This document shows positions 7,427 to 9,907 of a stretch of 9,907 bases of DNA, in pieces. Within the stretch, counting starts at the first letter, position 1. Each line of letters starts with the position of its first letter. Position numbers and translations under genes: made by a program. The stretch covers positions 1 to 9,907 of the forward strand of contig JBHORE010000049.1 of NCBI GenBank assembly GCA_042408415.1, read 5' to 3'. Origin of the DNA: Thermobaculum sp042408415 (lineage in GTDB: Bacteria > Chloroflexota > Chloroflexia > Thermobaculales > Thermobaculaceae). The notes beneath the pieces are model-generated. The model ran no database searches. It worked only from the letters and a program-made list of their open reading frames with translations, and was not told the DNA's origin.

Positions 7427-8608
7427 CTAAGTTATGCTAACTTCTTGCTTGCTAGCTCTAATACTTCTTATTAGGTTTACTAGATCTTCCTCGGTTATAT
7501 GCTTGCGCTCATCCGTCAGTCGCTTGAACTGATTGTAAGCGATATCCAATTCTTCTGGGCTCAACTGTATGCCCATCTCTGATAGCCTGGATGCAAAGCC
7601 GTGCCTGCCGGAATGCTTACCCAAAACTATCTTGCTATTTTGCCAGCCGACTGATTCTGGGGTCATAATCTCGTATGTCAGCGGGTTTTTGAGCACGCCA
7701 TCCTGATGTATCCCTGCCTCATGGGCGAAGGCGTTGGCTCCTACTATAGCCTTGTTGGGCTGTACTACCATGCCGGTTAGCTGACTGACAAGCTTGCTAG
7801 TAGGTACTAGCTCACGAGTATTGATACGCGTTCTCCTGTTGTTGAAGGCTGCTGGCTTCGTCGCCAGCGCCATCACCACCTCCTCAAGGGAGGTATTACC
7901 CGCTCTCTCTCCGATGCCGTTTATGGTCACTTCTACTTGTCCAACACCTTCCCGCACTGCTGCTAAGGTGTTAGCTGTAGCCAGCCCCAGGTCATCGTGG
8001 CAGTGGACGCTTACAACGGCTTTGTGGATATTGGGAACTCTTTCGTAGAGTGTGCGAATCAGTGCCGAGAACTCGTTTGGCTCAGCGTAACCTACGGTAT
8101 CGGGTACGTTTATGACTGTAGCGCCCGCATCGATAGCAACCTTATACACCTGGCAGAGGTAATCAGGATCCGTTCTGGAGGCATCTTCAGCTGAGAACTC
8201 GACCTCTTCTGTGAACTGCTTAGCGTATCTTACTGCTTGTTCGGCTGCTTCGAGCACCTCTTCTCTCGTCTTACGCAGCTTGTAGTGAATGTGCAGGTCA
8301 GAGGTGGATATAAATGTGTGAATCATTGGCTGTTCAGCCCCTTTTACGGCCTCCCAAGCAGCATCTATGTCCGCCTTGTTAGCTCTGGCTAGGGCTGCTA
8401 CCACAACACCCTTGACTGTGTTAGCCACCTGGCGTACGGCTTCGAGGTCCCCTGGTGAGGATATGGGGAACCCAGCTTCTATGATGTCCACCCCAAGTCT
8501 GACGAGCTGCTCTGCTATAAGCACCTTCTCGTGAGCGCTGAGGTTGACCCCCGGCGACTGCTCACCATCTCTCAATGTTGTGTCGAAGATCCTTACTATC
8601 TCGCTCAC
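7427..8608 (-). CDS. leuA: 2-isopropylmalate synthase, short form without regulatory domain
   Basis: LeuA condenses 2-oxoisovalerate with acetyl-CoA to 2-isopropylmalate, the first committed leucine step. The 393-residue protein carries the TIM-barrel catalytic domain with DTTLRDGEQSPG (9-20), EAGFPISSPGD (44-54), the metal site HCHDDLG (202-208) and NGIGERAGNTSLEEV (230-244). Its accessory subdomains carry AIVGANAFAHEAGIHQDG (287-304) and VLGKHSGRHGF (328-338). It stops just after the second subdomain. Bacterial LeuA proteins usually run to about 500-520 residues with a C-terminal leucine-binding domain, absent here. Only 25 bp separate the stop from ilvE, so no frameshifted remnant of that domain is present. 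The start is GTG at 8608 with AGGAGG 5 nt upstream. Sequence motifs fit LeuA rather than homocitrate synthase, and the operon supports this. Feedback inhibition by leucine is probably altered or lost. Confidence 0.93.
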   Translation of the reverse strand: MSEIVRIFDTTLRDGEQSPGVNLSAHEKVLIAEQLVRLGVDIIEAGFPISSPGDLEAVRQVANTVKGVVVAALARANKADIDAAWEAVKGAEQPMIHTFISTSDLHIHYKLRKTREEVLEAAEQAVRYAKQFTEEVEFSAEDASRTDPDYLCQVYKVAIDAGATVINVPDTVGYAEPNEFSALIRTLYERVPNIHKAVVSVHCHDDLGLATANTLAAVREGVGQVEVTINGIGERAGNTSLEEVVMALATKPAAFNNRRTRINTRELVPTSKLVSQLTGMVVQPNKAIVGANAFAHEAGIHQDGVLKNPLTYEIMTPESVGWQNSKIVLGKHSGRHGFASRLSEMGIQLSPEELDIAYNQFKRLTDERKHITEEDLVNLIRSIRASKQEVSIT

Positions 8609-8613
8609 TTGCG

Positions 8614-8620
8614 CCTCCTA
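8614..8620 (-). promoter_or_regulatory. leuA ribosome binding site overlapping the stop codon of the small ORF
   Basis: The minus strand reads TAGGAGGCGCAAGTG. TAG ends the upstream 47-codon ORF, AGGAGG is the leuA ribosome binding site and GTG is the leuA start. A ribosome terminating on the small ORF would sit on the leuA initiation site, so translational coupling is likely if the small ORF is translated. Confidence 0.7.
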
Positions 8621-8761
8621 TTCGTAACACCATGCAATAGCTTGTGTGCACTCAGCTTCTTGATCCTGATCCTCTTCCTGCCGTTGGGTCTCTGTGGATG
8701 AGGCCCATATCATGCTTGCGAATTCCTGTGCGTCCTGCCACATATAACTGTATTGTGTCAT
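8618..8761 (-). CDS. Unrecognised 47-aa acidic small protein between ilvC and leuA
   Basis: I do not recognise this protein. The ORF runs from ATG at 8761 to TAG at 8618-8620, begins MTQYSYMWQDAQEFASMIWA and ends AIAWCYE. GGGAGG at 8769-8774 is 7 nt upstream of the ATG, a strong and well-spaced ribosome binding site. The ORF fills most of the 188 bp between ilvC (35 bp away) and leuA. Its composition is unusual: no Leu, Val, Gly, Pro, Lys, His or Asn; eight Gln, seven Glu, three Asp, three Trp, two Cys and one Arg, so it is strongly acidic. With no Gly or Pro it could be largely helical. There is no signal peptide or membrane segment. It does not look like an attenuation leader, since it lacks runs of regulated amino acids. 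It could be a small regulator or partner of a neighbouring enzyme, or a translated spacer coupling leuA to the operon; function is unknown. Confidence 0.6.
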   Translation of the reverse strand: MTQYSYMWQDAQEFASMIWASSTETQRQEEDQDQEAECTQAIAWCYE

Positions 8762-8768
8762 TTTCCTG

Positions 8769-8774
8769 CCTCCC
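8769..8774 (-). promoter_or_regulatory. Ribosome binding site of the 47-aa small ORF
   Basis: GGGAGG is followed by CAGGAAA and then ATG on the minus strand, a 7-nt spacing like that of the recognised genes around it. It does not serve any other start codon, which is the main argument that the small ORF is translated. Confidence 0.6.
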
Positions 8775-8796
8775 GGGGCCGGTACTACATTTGTTG

Positions 8797-9798
8797 CTAC
8801 CTGTTAGCTGGTTGTGTCCAGCTCATCATTGCCCTGAGCTTCTGCCCTACTTGCTCGATGAGATGGTTCTTGTCCTGCTCCCTCATCTTCTCGAACTCAG
8901 GCCTTCCCTTCTCATTCTCCTCTATCCATCTTCGTGCGAAACTGCCATCCTGAATCTCATTCAGGATCTGCTTCATATTCTCTCTAACGTGCTCATCGAT
9001 TATCCTGGGCCCGGCTATATAATCTCCGTACTCAGCAGTATCACTGATGCTGTATCGCATGTAGCTGAGACCGCCCTGATAGATCAGATCTACGATGAGC
9101 TTCATCTCGTTCAGGCACTCGAAGTAAGCTATTTCTGGCTGATAGCCTGCTTCTACTAGAGTCTCAAATCCGGCCTTGATCAGTGCGCTAACACCACCGC
9201 AGAGCACTGTTTGCTCACCAAACAGGTCAGTTTCAGTCTCTTCTTTAAATGTGGTCTTTAGTACCCCTGCCCTGGTACATCCTAGTCCCTTGGCATAGGC
9301 TAAGCCTGTCTGTTCGGCCTGACCGCTAGCATCCTGATATACTGCCAGGAGTGCTGGTACCCCTATTCCCTGAGTGAATAGATTACGCATAATGTGCCCA
9401 GGGCTCTTTGGGGCTACCATGACTACATCAACGTCTGCGGGAGGTTTCACCTGCCCGTAATGGATGCTGAAACCATGCGCGAACATCAGCGTCTTTCCAG
9501 CTCTCATTGCTGGCGCTATGGATTCCTCATACACCTTCTTGTGTATAGTGTCAGGGATGAGCATCATGATAATATCCGCAGCTTCTGCTGCCTCTGCTAC
9601 GGATCTAACCTCCAAACCGTCGTTCCGAGCCTTTTCTGCACTCTTGCTACCTTCGTGTAGACCTACTATTACATTGCAACCGGAATCGTGCAGGTTTAGA
9701 GCGTGCGCATGCCCTTGACTGCCATATCCAACGATCGCTATGAGCTTATCCTTGATAATGTTTATGTCAGCATCTGCATCGTAGTAAACTTGTGCCAT
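8797..9798 (-). CDS. ilvC: Ketol-acid reductoisomerase (class I, NAD(P)H)
   Basis: IlvC isomerises and reduces 2-acetolactate and 2-aceto-2-hydroxybutyrate to the dihydroxy acids used by IlvD, with Mg2+ and normally NADPH. At 333 residues it is a short, class I enzyme. The N-terminal Rossmann domain has VGYGSQGHAHALNLHDSG (23-40) and the cofactor loop VGLHEGSKS (45-53). H108 lies in FAHGFSIHYGQ, K131 in APKSPGH, and the C-terminal helical domain carries the metal ligands D191 and E195 (DLFGEQTVLCGG) and E227 and E231 (FECLNEMKLIVDLIYQGG). The start is ATG with GGGAG 5 nt upstream, 23 bp after ilvN, the classic ilvBNC arrangement. The loop position usually held by Arg in this family (LREGSKS) is His48 here, which may influence NADPH versus NADH preference. 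Confidence 0.97.
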   Translation of the reverse strand: MAQVYYDADADINIIKDKLIAIVGYGSQGHAHALNLHDSGCNVIVGLHEGSKSAEKARNDGLEVRSVAEAAEAADIIMMLIPDTIHKKVYEESIAPAMRAGKTLMFAHGFSIHYGQVKPPADVDVVMVAPKSPGHIMRNLFTQGIGVPALLAVYQDASGQAEQTGLAYAKGLGCTRAGVLKTTFKEETETDLFGEQTVLCGGVSALIKAGFETLVEAGYQPEIAYFECLNEMKLIVDLIYQGGLSYMRYSISDTAEYGDYIAGPRIIDEHVRENMKQILNEIQDGSFARRWIEENEKGRPEFEKMREQDKNHLIEQVGQKLRAMMSWTQPANR

Positions 9799-9821
9799 AA
9801 AATCTCCCTCTATCGAAATTT

Positions 9822-9907
9822 TTAGGCGCTGATGGCGCTTCTCTCAGCCGAAGATGTACCTGCCATGTCTCTTGCCATTGCTACTCTGCCAGTCCTTACC
9901 ATTTCAG
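9822..9907 (-). CDS. ilvN: Acetolactate synthase small (regulatory) subunit, C-terminal end only
   Basis: The last 27 codons before the TAA at 9822-9824 are visible; the rest lies beyond the right edge. They include EMVRTGRVAMAR, which matches the conserved C-terminal segment of IlvN/IlvH subunits, followed by a short Ser/Ala-rich tail. IlvN binds the catalytic subunit IlvB and, in the family, mediates feedback inhibition by valine. It is 23 bp upstream of ilvC in the same direction, as in the common ilvB-ilvN-ilvC order. The call rests on this short motif and on context. Confidence 0.82.
   Translation of the reverse strand, partial: EMVRTGRVAMARDMAGTSSAERSAISA

Noticed and set aside
8618..8761. 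The small ORF as a classical attenuation leader peptide
   Set aside because: It contains no Leu or Val and only two scattered Ile codons. No terminator hairpin with a T-run follows it, and it sits inside the operon and not ahead of it.
8644..9159. A 171-codon Leu- and Pro-rich open frame on the + strand opposite ilvC and the small ORF
   Set aside because: It is antisense to a highly conserved ilvC and its composition is that of a shadow frame. It has no recognisable domain and no clear ribosome binding site.
1..9907. Mobile elements, CRISPR arrays, tRNA or rRNA genes and defence systems
   Set aside because: Practically all of the window is explained by biosynthetic genes. I saw no spaced direct repeats, transposase motifs, cloverleaf-like segments or foreign-looking inserts.

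Overview
This window is almost entirely a bacterial branched-chain amino acid biosynthesis locus. One gene enters from the left on the + strand: ilvD, missing its 5' end. It converges on a long minus-strand operon that enters from the right edge. In transcription order the operon reads ilvN (only its last 27 codons are present), ilvC, a 47-codon small ORF, leuA, ilvE, leuB, cimA, leuC, leuD. Gaps between the recognised operon genes are 3 to 62 bp, apart from 188 bp between ilvC and leuA that is mostly filled by the small ORF. The whole block therefore looks like one polycistronic unit. Its promoter and any leader or T-box lie beyond the right edge.

Together the genes cover nearly the full pathway. 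IlvN is the regulatory subunit of acetolactate synthase, and IlvC and IlvD complete the common valine/isoleucine branch. LeuA, LeuCD and LeuB convert 2-oxoisovalerate to 2-oxoisocaproate. CimA makes citramalate from pyruvate and acetyl-CoA, which LeuCD and LeuB can turn into 2-oxobutyrate, giving a threonine-independent route to isoleucine. IlvE performs the final transamination. ilvB would be expected just upstream of ilvN, outside the window.

The organism is a bacterium with base composition near 50% GC. It uses AGA/AGG (Arg) and ATA (Ile) codons often, has strong GGAGG-type ribosome binding sites, and uses TTG and GTG starts freely. Short class I IlvC, a Geobacter-type CimA and this compact ilv-leu order would fit a thermophile, perhaps related to Chloroflexota or Thermobaculum. 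That placement is an impression from codon use and protein flavour, not a demonstrated assignment.

Most of the window is ordinary metabolism, and I do not see a hidden defence or mobile system. The points worth a second look are: (1) the unannotated 47-aa acidic small ORF, with its own ribosome binding site and a stop codon inside the leuA ribosome binding site; (2) a LeuA that stops before the usual C-terminal leucine-sensing domain while CimA keeps its own; (3) a perfect 32-bp palindrome between the convergent ilvD and leuD genes; (4) a changed residue in the cofactor loop of IlvC; and (5) three consecutive genes that start with TTG.
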